A stretch of DNA of 64,000 nt from Endozoicomonas sp. SCSIO W0465. GTDB lineage: Bacteria > Pseudomonadota > Gammaproteobacteria > Pseudomonadales > Endozoicomonadaceae. A program made the position numbers and the translations under genes. Positions 33,444-41,258 of the stretch are shown here, one piece after another (position 1 is the stretch's first letter; each line of letters begins with the position of its first letter). The stretch is taken from contig NZ_CP092417.1 in NCBI RefSeq assembly GCF_023716865.1, forward strand, positions 2,582,001 to 2,646,000. The letters run 5' to 3'. Below the pieces are notes generated by a model. It worked only from the letters and a program-made list of their open reading frames with translations, was not told the DNA's origin and did no database searches.

Positions 33444-34552
33444 GGCTAAGTTACCGTTAATGGTTGAATCAGCTAAACTCCCATAAAATCTACGTTGTAG
33501 GGGAGTGATATGCAATCTGAACTCTTCCAGAATTTTATTGATTCCATTTCAACATTAACCAGTGAACAGCGAGACATTCTTAACAACTCGCTCCTTAGTA
33601 CTCAAATAGAGGTTACCGAGGTAGTAGAAACCACTGACTCTGAACCTGTTTACAGTGAATCTATACCCAATAACGATAATGCAACACCTGACGTAGAAAA
33701 GAGCATACTTGCCCAATTTGCCGAAAACCCCAGGTGCCCCAAATGCAAAAGCCATAGCGTTGGTCGCTGGGGCATACGAAATGGCCGACAGCGCTACCAC
33801 TGCAAGACTTGCGACTCAACGTTTAACGCCTTTAGTGGAACGCCTTTGGCAAGGCTCAGGCACCCTGAAAAATGGAACAAGTACCTCGCAGGTATGACTC
33901 ACTCTATGGTCTTGCGACCAGCTGCTGCTGAGAATGCCATTGACTTGAAAACTGCGTTCCGCTGGCGTCACCGCTTTCTTGAAGTGATTAATAATGATCA
34001 AGCAGAAGAGCTTTGTGGCATTACTGAGCTTGATGAAACATTTTTCCGTGAATCCTTCAAAGGGCAAAGAGAAGGCCTTCCACGGCCAACCCGAAAGCGG
34101 GGTAATGATCCCAACAAAGCCCGAAAAGTCCCGGTAATGGTGGCTCGGGACCGTAATCGAAATACCGTTGACGGTGTATTAGAAAACGAAAGTGCTAATG
34201 AATTGTGCAGGCATTTAAATGGCCGCATATCGATACAGGCCACGGTCTGTGCGGATGCACACCTCGCTCACGAAAAACTTGCTGACAAGCTTGGATTTGT
34301 CTTCAAGGAGCTGGTGACATCAGCAGGTCAACATGTTGTTGAAGGCATCTACCACATCCAGACTGTAAATTCTTATCACAGTCATTTAAAACGCTGGATT
34401 GGCGGCGTATTCCAAGGGGTTGCAACTCGTTACCTTCCCCATTATCTGGCCTGGAGGCGAGAACTGACGGCAGCAAAAAAATTAACTGTTGGCCGGTTGA
34501 TCAGCAGAATTACTGAACATTGGTGCTTCCAACCATTAACGGTAACTTAGCC
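33444..34552 (+). mobile_element. IS1595-family element type A, copy 2
   Basis: 1109 bp, same ends (GGCTAAGTTACCGTTAATGG) as copy 1. 9-bp direct repeat AAAGGTTAC (33435-33443 and 34553-34561). It is inserted about 70 bases upstream of the start of the NYN gene, on the other side from the gene's body, so it may have displaced that gene's promoter. Confidence 0.9.
33510..34550 (+). CDS. IS1595 family transposase (type A), copy 2
   Basis: 346 aa, identical to the protein at 794-1834: zinc ribbon C76-x2-C79/C98-x2-C101, ELDETFFRES and CADAHLAHEK motifs. Sequence identity of the two copies across the whole length fits recent transposition within this genome. Intact. Confidence 0.9.
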   Translation: MQSELFQNFIDSISTLTSEQRDILNNSLLSTQIEVTEVVETTDSEPVYSESIPNNDNATPDVEKSILAQFAENPRCPKCKSHSVGRWGIRNGRQRYHCKTCDSTFNAFSGTPLARLRHPEKWNKYLAGMTHSMVLRPAAAENAIDLKTAFRWRHRFLEVINNDQAEELCGITELDETFFRESFKGQREGLPRPTRKRGNDPNKARKVPVMVARDRNRNTVDGVLENESANELCRHLNGRISIQATVCADAHLAHEKLADKLGFVFKELVTSAGQHVVEGIYHIQTVNSYHSHLKRWIGGVFQGVATRYLPHYLAWRRELTAAKKLTVGRLISRITEHWCFQPLTVT

Positions 34553-34622
34553 AAAGGTTACCGTTATAAGTATAAGGTAGGGGTAAGTACATCGAAATCA
34601 AGGGGGAGCAGGCTACTGTCGG

Positions 34623-34861
34623 TTAGCTTTTTTTGATCCTGGTCAAACCGAACACGTTTTCAGTACTTCGCAGAATTCGGTTCAGCGGCTTAAATGTCTG
34701 CTGAATATTCAGGCGGTTTGCCCTCTCATCAAACCGGTAAATCTGCCGGAAAAGTCCTTCCAGTTCTTTTATCTCCTGATCGGAGATATTGTCCCACACC
34801 TCAAAGTATGAGAAGTGCGTCCACTCGCCATCTCGGTTCCGCTTGTGGCTGAACAAGCGCT
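34623..34861 (-). pseudogene. GIY-YIG nuclease (141 aa when rejoined), C-terminal part
   Basis: This part encodes LFSHKRNRDGEWTHFSYFEVWDNISDQEIKELEGLFRQIYRFDERANRLNIQQ and ends VFGLTRIKKS. It follows directly from the N-terminal part at 36304-36490 after removal of the IS4 element and one 10-bp repeat; the junction reads R-K-R-L-F-S-H-K. In GIY-YIG nucleases the third catalytic region is a helix with a conserved Glu before N, and E-x-x-x-x-x-x-I-Y-R-F-x-E-x-x-N matches this. Function: single-domain nuclease, role unknown. Confidence 0.7.
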
Positions 34862-36293
34862 CTTAGGGTAGACATTAAGCTCAAAAAAGGTTCGTTTCCG
34901 GCGGCAGAACCCACCTTGAACAGCCACAATAAAGCTTCGAAACCATTATCAATGGCTGAACAAGATGAGTACTGCAAATAGTAGATTAGTTGAAAAAAAC
35001 TGTTGACCTGTTTCGACCGGTCAGAACTCCTAAGTATGGCGGAACAGCTTGGTTTTACTATACGACAGCGAGATATCCGTCCTTTGGATTTTATCCTCTC
35101 ACTGATCGATGCCCTCGCTGGTGATGGAAACTGCGATACCCAGGCGGATCTACACCGTAAATTTAACGAGTTGACGGGGCTGAATGTCTCTTATCGTTCT
35201 TGGGCAAATCAAGCTAAAAAGGACGCGCTGCCTACTCTTATCCTGTGGCTATGGGTGCAGTGTCTGGAAATATTTTCCCGCAAAGTCATGGCGTTTGATG
35301 AAGACAGTCCATTTTCAGAGTTTGAGCACATTCTGATTCAGGACGGTTCGTCACAAGCTGTCTATGATGCCCTGAAAGAAGCATTTCCCGGCAGGTTCTC
35401 AACGGTCAGTCCTGCTGCCGTCGAGCTTCATACGACAATGGATCTTCTCACCAACAACCTGGTGCGGGTGCAGCTGACTGAAGATACCCGTTCAGAAAGA
35501 GACTGTCTGCCACCACTGCCAACATCCATGGCCTATATCCTGATGCTAATGGATGCCGGTTATTTTGAGCTGGAACTCTTTGCCGCTATTGATGACAGGG
35601 AGGGTTCTTTTATCTGCAAGGCACCTCAGAGTATCAACCCGACGATACTCAGCGCGGTACGGGAGGATGGCAAGAATCTCAATCGCTACAAAGGACAAAA
35701 ACTGAAGGATGTACTGTCTGGCTTCCCCAAAGACCAGTGCCTCGACCTGGATGTAGAATGGCCGGGATTCAAAGCCTGGCCATTCCGCTTGGTTGTCCGC
35801 TGGAATGACAAAAAACAGAAGTGGGTTTTCGTTGTGACCAACCTGAACCGGGTGGAGTTCACCTTGAGTGATGTGCTCCAGGCCTATCGTCTACGGTGGC
35901 AGATAGAGCTGATTTTCAAAGAGATCAAATCCTATTCAGGGTGGCATCGTTTTAACACCAAATCAGCGACACTGGTGTTTAGCCTGATTCTGATGTCCTT
36001 TGTGGTTGTGACGTTGAAAAGGTACCTTGCCCATGCTGCACAGGCGAACCTCTGTGAAAGTGGGAGCATTGAGGAAATCTCGACGCACAAGGTGATGAAA
36101 AGTGGGACTCACCTGTTTGGTAATGTGATTTCATCGTTGATGAATGCAGGAAAGTCATTGGTCTCATGCATTAAAAAGCTACTGGACTTCTGGGGAAATA
36201 ATGCGAAACGAGAACACCCTGCACGGGATGGTTGTTCAGGGCGTACAAGATTAGGCCTTTGTGCGGTGGGTGGGGCTTAATGTCTACCTTAAG
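34862..36293 (+). mobile_element. IS4-family element, copy B
   Basis: 1432 bp, same ends as copies A and C. Perfect 10-bp duplication AACAAGCGCT (34852-34861, 36294-36303). It splits a GIY-YIG nuclease gene. Confidence 0.93.
35003..36280 (+). CDS. IS4 family transposase, copy B
   Basis: 425 aa from TTG (ATG at MAEQLG alternative), same catalytic motifs as copy A (LIQDGSSQ, LMDAGYFE, YRLRWQIELIFKE). It differs from copy A by single residues (for example SSLMNAG for SSLINAG and RLGLCAV for RLGFCAV). Intact. Confidence 0.9.
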   Translation: MTCFDRSELLSMAEQLGFTIRQRDIRPLDFILSLIDALAGDGNCDTQADLHRKFNELTGLNVSYRSWANQAKKDALPTLILWLWVQCLEIFSRKVMAFDEDSPFSEFEHILIQDGSSQAVYDALKEAFPGRFSTVSPAAVELHTTMDLLTNNLVRVQLTEDTRSERDCLPPLPTSMAYILMLMDAGYFELELFAAIDDREGSFICKAPQSINPTILSAVREDGKNLNRYKGQKLKDVLSGFPKDQCLDLDVEWPGFKAWPFRLVVRWNDKKQKWVFVVTNLNRVEFTLSDVLQAYRLRWQIELIFKEIKSYSGWHRFNTKSATLVFSLILMSFVVVTLKRYLAHAAQANLCESGSIEEISTHKVMKSGTHLFGNVISSLMNAGKSLVSCIKKLLDFWGNNAKREHPARDGCSGRTRLGLCAVGGA

Positions 36294-36303
36294 AACAAGC
36301 GCT

Positions 36304-36490
36304 TGCGAAGCTTCCCTTCGCTGGACATGCCTACATAAACTACATTGTAGTGCTTCCCCTGCTTACGATAGAGGGCATAAATACCCCGTATGCCTTTGGG
36401 GACAAGCTGCATACTGGTTTTACTCTCATCCAGATCTGTAATGGGGCGATATTCCAAAGCAGACTTAATCAGGCGCATCAGGCTTTTCAA
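36304..36490 (-). pseudogene. GIY-YIG nuclease (141 aa when rejoined), N-terminal part
   Basis: Encodes KSLMRLIKSALEYRPITDLDESKTSMQLVPKGIRGIYALYRKQG and NVVYVGMSSEGKLRKRL. The pair G-I-Y-A-L-Y and V-Y-V-G-M-S matches the two halves of the GIY-YIG signature (G-I-Y and Y-I-G). The gene begins at a TTG (36490) with AGGATGAG 10 bases upstream; an in-frame TAA lies upstream, and an ATG 12 bases inside is possible. Immediately upstream there is a copy of the last phage gene's 3' end, so the natural start may be displaced. Confidence 0.7.
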
Positions 36491-36562
36491 AATTTGCTCA
36501 TCCTTTGTGAGCCTTGGTTTTTATTGGTAGCGGAAGATTAGATAAAATCTTGATGGATGAGC

Positions 36563-36616
36563 TTATGATGCAAGGATGGGAGCTGCGCCGAATCTGGCGC
36601 AGAATGAAGTGGAAGT
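36563..36616 (+). repeat. Second copy of the 3' end of the last tail gene
   Basis: GGAGCTGCGCCGAATCTGGC is found both here and at 32377 on; the frame G-A-A-P-N-L-A-Q-N-E-V-E-V then TAA is read here against G-A-A-P-N-L-A-Q-Y-D-V-E-V at 32372-32410, and the bases after the stop (TAAGAC) also agree. No complete gene is present. It suggests that the segment between (NYN and GIY-YIG genes) was inserted at, or is flanked by, copies of this gene's end. Confidence 0.6.
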
Positions 36617-36794
36617 GTAAGACGATCAGATCAAGACTGCGGTTTCCCAATCTCGGTTTCTTCATTTCAACATTTAAAGCAAATACAGCCCTATTTAGCC
36701 CAGTGAAAGTTAACCATTTTTGCGAACCGCCTATTGCGAACTCTCATGCCGGATAGTGTGGAAAGGGCTTGAGAAAGACCAGCTCTTACCCGAT
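36617..36794. other. Short unassigned stretch
   Basis: No open frame above background, no repeat or hairpin of note. It separates the duplicated phage gene end from the C-terminal end of the DUF2971 gene. Confidence 0.4.
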
Positions 36795-36947
36795 TTATAT
36801 ACCAATTTGCTCAGAGAACTTCAATGTATAAAACTCATCATTCAATTCAGCTCGCCAAAAATCTAAATAGCCTGTTTGACGAAAATATCCCAGGCTCAAG
36901 TTGTTAAAGTCGAATAATGATTTATAGCCAATTATAATCGAAGATAC
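36795..36947 (-). pseudogene. DUF2971 protein (315 aa when rejoined), C-terminal part
   Basis: Continues from the N-terminal part across the IS66-like element: ...NSVSSIIIGYKSLFDFNNLSLGYFRQTGYLDFWRAEL and then NDEFYTLKFSEQIGI, stop at 36795. With one copy of the repeat GAAGATAC removed, 803 + 145 bases give 316 codons. Confidence 0.65.
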
Positions 36948-38674
36948 GTAATTTCTCAAAAAGTGCTGGAAGCAGGATAATTTCGGTCAGTCGTCTATCC
37001 TCTCACCATGGCTTTTCTAGAACACCAGCAGTTACAACCTGAAGATCTACTGAGATTCATCACTCAGCAGCAAGAGCAGATCATTCAGCTCAAAGAGCAG
37101 ATAGAATTGCTTGAAGCAGAGATTCGTCGTCTAAAAAAACTGCCCGCAAAGCCTGACATCAAACCAAACACCAAACCTCCCGATGATGACACCGGCAGCC
37201 CTGATGGAGATCCATCCGCTCCTGAGGGTAACGATGGAGCCAGCCCAGACACCTCGTCAAAGCAGAAGGTTAAGAAGCCCAACGAGAAAACCAGAAAGCA
37301 GCGTAAACAGCCCCGAAAGCCATCGGCGGAAAAATCCATACCCATTGCTGCCACTGATGTTCCGGAGGGATCAATCAGGAATGGAACCACCCCTTTTCAT
37401 GTTCAGGAACTGACAATACAAACATCCAGTATTGAATATCTTTTAGAGCAATGGGTGACACCCGATGGACAAACCATTACGGCCAAACCGCCAGCCAGCC
37501 TTCATGGACATCATTACGGGCCAATGCTGCAGGCCTACGTTCTGCACCAGTATCATGGTTGCTCCGTTACCCAGCCAGAACTGCTGGACTGGCTATGGGA
37601 CATTGGAATCTCTATTTCCAGCGGGGAACTCAGCCAGCTTCTGACGAAAGGACACGAGCAGTTCCATGCTGAGAAAGATGAGCTGTTGACTACAGGTATT
37701 CGCTGTTCAAGTTATATCCAGACAGACGACACGGGAACAAGGCATAAGGGGAAGAACGGTTACTGCACCATCATCAATAACGAGTCCTTTGCCTGGTTCG
37801 AGAGCACAGACAGCAAAAGCCGGGAAAATTTCGTAAGCCTACTGCACCGCCCATGGTCAACTTACACGTTCACCGACGATGCCTTGATCTATCTGGAAAA
37901 ACTGGATTACCCCAAAAAGTGGCTACGCGTTCTTAATCCATACAGAGGCGTCACCTTCCTGAGCCATGAAGCCTGGGAAGAATGTATGAAAGACCTGAGA
38001 CTAACTGGTAGACGGCGCCAGCAGGCCAGTGAAGCCATGATTTATGGCAGCCTGATACAGCATGGAGCAGGACATCTTACCACCTTCAGTGATGGGGCAA
38101 GGCAGTTCGACGTTTTCAAACACAGCCAGTGCTGGATACATGCAGAGCGAGGGCTGGCAAAAGTTCATCCGGTCAATGATCAGCAGGCCATGGCTCAGAA
38201 ATGGCTTCGGACATGGTTCTGGGCCATTTACGATGACCTTAAAGACTTCAAGACAGAGCCAACTGAAAAAAAGGCAATAAAAGTACGACAGGGGTTCCAG
38301 GCGCTGATCCAAACCCAAACGTGCAGTGGGCTTCTTCAGGATGCTCTGTCAGGGTTGGCTGTAATCAAGGAAGAGCTATTACTGGTTCTGGATGACCCGA
38401 GCTTACCGCTGCACAACAACCTGAGCGAGAGTCAGATACGAGAATATGTTAAACGACGAAAGATCAGTAGTGGGACGCGAAGCGATTTGGGGCGGCAATG
38501 TCGCGACACCTTTGCCAGCCTGAAAAAAACGTGTCGCCTGTATGGTCTCTCTTTTTGGGATTATCTGAAAAGCCGACTAATGGGCGATGGGTTATTTCCG
38601 AGATTGAGTAACCTGATTGAGGAGGCTTCACGTCATCTTCCGTGTGGTGCTGCCAGCAGTTTTTGAGAAATTAC
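36948..38674 (+). mobile_element. IS66-like element (single transposase), in a DUF2971 gene
   Basis: 1727 bp with perfect ends GTAATTTCTCAAAAA / TTTTTGAGAAATTAC and 8-bp duplication GAAGATAC (36940-36947, 38675-38682), as IS66 elements make. No tnpA/tnpB. Different from the IS66 element at 3487. Confidence 0.92.
37008..38666 (+). CDS. IS66-like transposase (stand-alone)
   Basis: 552 aa, starting MAFLEHQQLQPEDLLRFITQ with a coiled-coil E/Q-rich segment (residues ~18-48), a proline/lysine-rich linker to ~115, then the catalytic part: IQTDDTGTRHKGKNGYCTIINNESF (first Asp), FKHSQCWIHAERGLAKVHP (C-W-x-H-x-x-R), and LPLHNNLSESQIREYVKRRKISSG (N-N-x-x-E with Glu). These follow the IS66 order. No zinc finger region between. 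Frame is intact. Ribosome-binding site is weak (CTCTCACC). Confidence 0.85.
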   Translation: MAFLEHQQLQPEDLLRFITQQQEQIIQLKEQIELLEAEIRRLKKLPAKPDIKPNTKPPDDDTGSPDGDPSAPEGNDGASPDTSSKQKVKKPNEKTRKQRKQPRKPSAEKSIPIAATDVPEGSIRNGTTPFHVQELTIQTSSIEYLLEQWVTPDGQTITAKPPASLHGHHYGPMLQAYVLHQYHGCSVTQPELLDWLWDIGISISSGELSQLLTKGHEQFHAEKDELLTTGIRCSSYIQTDDTGTRHKGKNGYCTIINNESFAWFESTDSKSRENFVSLLHRPWSTYTFTDDALIYLEKLDYPKKWLRVLNPYRGVTFLSHEAWEECMKDLRLTGRRRQQASEAMIYGSLIQHGAGHLTTFSDGARQFDVFKHSQCWIHAERGLAKVHPVNDQQAMAQKWLRTWFWAIYDDLKDFKTEPTEKKAIKVRQGFQALIQTQTCSGLLQDALSGLAVIKEELLLVLDDPSLPLHNNLSESQIREYVKRRKISSGTRSDLGRQCRDTFASLKKTCRLYGLSFWDYLKSRLMGDGLFPRLSNLIEEASRHLPCGAASSF

Positions 38675-39477
38675 GAAGATACTGAGTTAGAAGCCAGCTT
38701 GAATAGGTATAGATTTCTATAATTTTCAGAAAGCTCTGCAAGAAGTGACGCATACAACTCTCTTGATGTCGAGTCCAAGACTTTGTTCAAATGAATAGTA
38801 TGTTTCACTTCATCTTGAATTTCTTCTACTTCATAGAAATTAGATTTAATAATATCATTCAAAGCTTTTTTACTGGAAATTTTTTCTAGATCATAAACTA
38901 TTACTTTATCCGCTTGCTCGAGCCTTAGTGTGATTCGATGCTCTTTCTCATATATCCACTCATCACTTTTTTGTTGAAAAATTTCAAATAAAATTCGGTC
39001 ACAACCTTCAGCACTTATATTTGAATAATCGAAGTCATACATGTCGACTTTATAGCGTGGCTGTTTTCTATATATAACGGGGTAACAGTCACCTCTAAAC
39101 AGTTCAAACCCTTCTAGGAAATTCGTATTTCTCATTCTAAGTTTGAACAAATTCTCGAAAGGGTGAGATTTATCAAAACAGGATGTGTGAAAACCTAGTA
39201 TTACGCCTTTGTGTTCGTTTGCATAATGAGACCACATTAGTAAATTATCTTTTGACTCTGTAAGACTAATTACACCTACCTTATGTTTATTCTCATCAAT
39301 GTACTTTATGAACTCATCACCGGTTTCAAAGTCAAAATTTGAAGCTAACTCTTTGAGGCCTTCAGAGCTGTAAACAGCCTCAAAAGGATCATTTAATGCA
39401 GAAAGTTGTGTAGCTCGAATAAAACCATCTTTAAGAATATTTTCAGGGTTTGAAACATATTTATATAACATTCTCAT
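38675..39477 (-). pseudogene. DUF2971 protein (315 aa when rejoined), N-terminal part
   Basis: Starts MRMLYKYVSNPENILKDGFIRATQLSALNDPFEAVY, a hallmark of DUF2971 (an early K-Y/F segment, then a loop where L-N-D-P-F-E follows the strand). SKDNLLMWSHYANEHKGVILGF is the second conserved region (M-W-x-H-Y-A/G-x-x-x-x-G). DUF2971 proteins have no known biochemical function but are often in defence or mobile regions. The reading frame ends at an IS-created stop after NSVSS. Confidence 0.75.
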
Positions 39478-39539
39478 TTATATACACATCACCCTCTATT
39501 GAAACATAATGCCTAAATCAGGGACGCCAGAGGCATCGC

Positions 39540-39862
39540 TTGAATTTATTTGGGTACACTCAGCATGGATATGAACTAATGGCGTGGAAGTCCCCTGTGG
39601 GTAAACAGCATTGGATATGGAGCTGAATGAGCCCACCGATGATAACCACTAGCTTAAGGCAATTGCAGTACCGATAGGGGTTGTGTGGAGAAAGCCCTAG
39701 TGCAATGCGAGCCGATGAACAGAAATCGCATAAAAGACTGAGTCCAATGAGTGTGCCCAAGATTACAAAACTCTTTGGTTTGAGGGTTACTGTAAATGCG
39801 GTGGTTGTGCACTGACGGTTCACACCCTTATCCTGGAAAGAATGACTGTAAAGAAACAAGAC
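39540..39862. other. Non-coding stretch with nested hairpin; possibly a decayed structured RNA
   Basis: About 320 bases without credible coding. At ~39776-39825 three nested stems can be drawn: AGGGT/ACCCT, ACTGT/ACGGT and TGC/GCA. This is loosely like a group II intron domain V with GACGGTTC on its 3' side, but the GNRA loop and catalytic AGC are missing. No reverse transcriptase is nearby. Confidence 0.25.
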
Positions 39863-39872
39863 CTTGCCAGAA

Positions 39873-40394
39873 TTAGCTGTTTGCTGCCTCTTTGTGCAGT
39901 ATTTTTTGTTGTGGCACTTCAGCTTTCTTTTCCAGCCTTGAGAGTTGCTGCTCCTGACTATGGAGATCTTTCACTACAACCGTAACACATGATGAAAAAA
40001 TGGCGATGCACGCAGCTATGACAATACCAATAATTCGATCCTTTCTTTTTTCACTTTGTTCACTGAAGTAGAAGTCAGTTTTTACCATGCAGTGAAATTT
40101 TTCAGATTTTAGGTTAGTACTGTTTGTGAATTTAATCCCCTCTATCATTACCTCATGCTTATTCTGCATCATGGCATAAAGAGAGTATGCAATGGTTCGT
40201 TCACAATTTTCTGAAATATTCTTATCATCGCTGTATAAGCTTAATTGAATGTATTTATCCTTCATGAGAAAAGACAAAGGATAATAATCTCTATGGTCAT
40301 TAAATCTTTTTTCAATAAATACATCTATTTCATGAGCTGAAAGCTCCCTGCATTTATGGATTTTCTTTAATATATTAAGTATTGATTTTTTCAT
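39873..40394 (-). CDS. Hypothetical protein with one C-terminal transmembrane helix
   Basis: 173 aa, MKKSILNILKKIHKCRELSAHEIDVFIEKRFNDHRDYYPLSFLMKD. Soluble N-terminal domain of ~125 residues, then a membrane helix (RIIGIVIAACIAIFSSCVTVVV), then a short K/E/Q-rich coiled tail (DLHSQEQQLSRLEKKAEV). Low GC compared with its neighbours, as is the DUF2971 gene, which suggests joint acquisition. No family is recognised; tail-anchored proteins of this size are not rare in defence islands. No clear operon partner. Confidence 0.55.
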   Translation of the reverse strand: MKKSILNILKKIHKCRELSAHEIDVFIEKRFNDHRDYYPLSFLMKDKYIQLSLYSDDKNISENCERTIAYSLYAMMQNKHEVMIEGIKFTNSTNLKSEKFHCMVKTDFYFSEQSEKRKDRIIGIVIAACIAIFSSCVTVVVKDLHSQEQQLSRLEKKAEVPQQKILHKEAANS

Positions 40395-40542
40395 AAGATG
40401 TTGATGTTTATTAGCGGCTAACCCTCATTGGATCAACTCATCCAAGTGTCTGAGAGCAGATGTATATAATTTGGTTGTGCAAATACCAAGTGCCAAAATA
40501 TTTAATTATCAATGAAAATATATTGTTGCTCAAAAAGTACCA

Positions 40543-41258
40543 TCAATACCCCCAATCCTCATACCTTACCGGCAAACTATTCAACTCATCCCGATAACCG
40601 CGCCAGTTCGGCATATACTGTTCCATCAAAGACTTAAACCGCTTGTTATGAGAAGGCTCCAGCAAATGCACCATCTCATGCACCACAATATATTCCAGAC
40701 ACAATGCCGGTTTTTTTGCCAATTCCAGATTCACCCAAATCCGGCCCGCAGCAGGGTTACAGGTACCCCATTTGGTTTTCATCTGCTTAACACCAAACTC
40801 GGCAACCTTCACACCCATCAGTTTTTCGTAGTGTTCAATAATCGGCGGCAGCCGCTCCTTCAGCTTTGCCCGGTACCATTCCCGCAAAATCGCCAGTCGC
40901 TTATCCGGGTCTGTGCCGGGGCGCACATAGAGCGTGATCGTATGGTGGCCTAAATCCACCACCGGCGGCGAATCGCGTTCGACAATCTCTAATAGATAAC
41001 GTTGCCCGTTAAAATAATGGCTTTCACCACCCACCATATCCCGTGGCGCTTCGCGCACCTGGGCTTGCAGTTTCTGCTGCTGCTTTCTGATCCAGGGCAG
41101 TTTGGTGATGATATAGGCCCGCAAGGTCTCCTGTTCGATATGCAGCGGTGCAGAAACCCGAACCTGACCTTTTCCGGTGGCAGAACGCTCAGGTGAACAT
41201 TCTTGATATTCTTTTGCACCACCTCAATATCAATACCTCCTAACGTCATTTCGGGCAT
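40543..41258 (-). pseudogene. YgjP/DUF45-type zinc metalloprotease, frameshifted near its N-terminus
   Basis: The full reading, with one frame change, is about 238 aa. The first part from ATG 41258 encodes MPEMTLGGIDIEVVQKNIKNVHLSVLPPE, and the rest in another frame encodes GQVRVSAPLHIEQETLRAYIITK... to GYRDELNSLPVRYEDWGY. The zinc site H-E-M-V-H is within IVVHEMVHLLEPSHNKRF; K-W-G-T-C/S precedes it (KTKWGTCNP). At 41170-41173 (- strand AAAA) one A is missing: five would restore CCG GAA AAA GGT CAG. This family often follows type I restriction genes, as here, immediately after the hsdR stop. Biological function unclear; this copy is probably inactive. Confidence 0.75.

Noticed and set aside
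39560..39859. A 99-codon open frame on the - strand
   Set aside because: Cys/Leu-rich, no ribosome-binding site, no family resemblance; the nested stems on the sequence are more notable than the frame.
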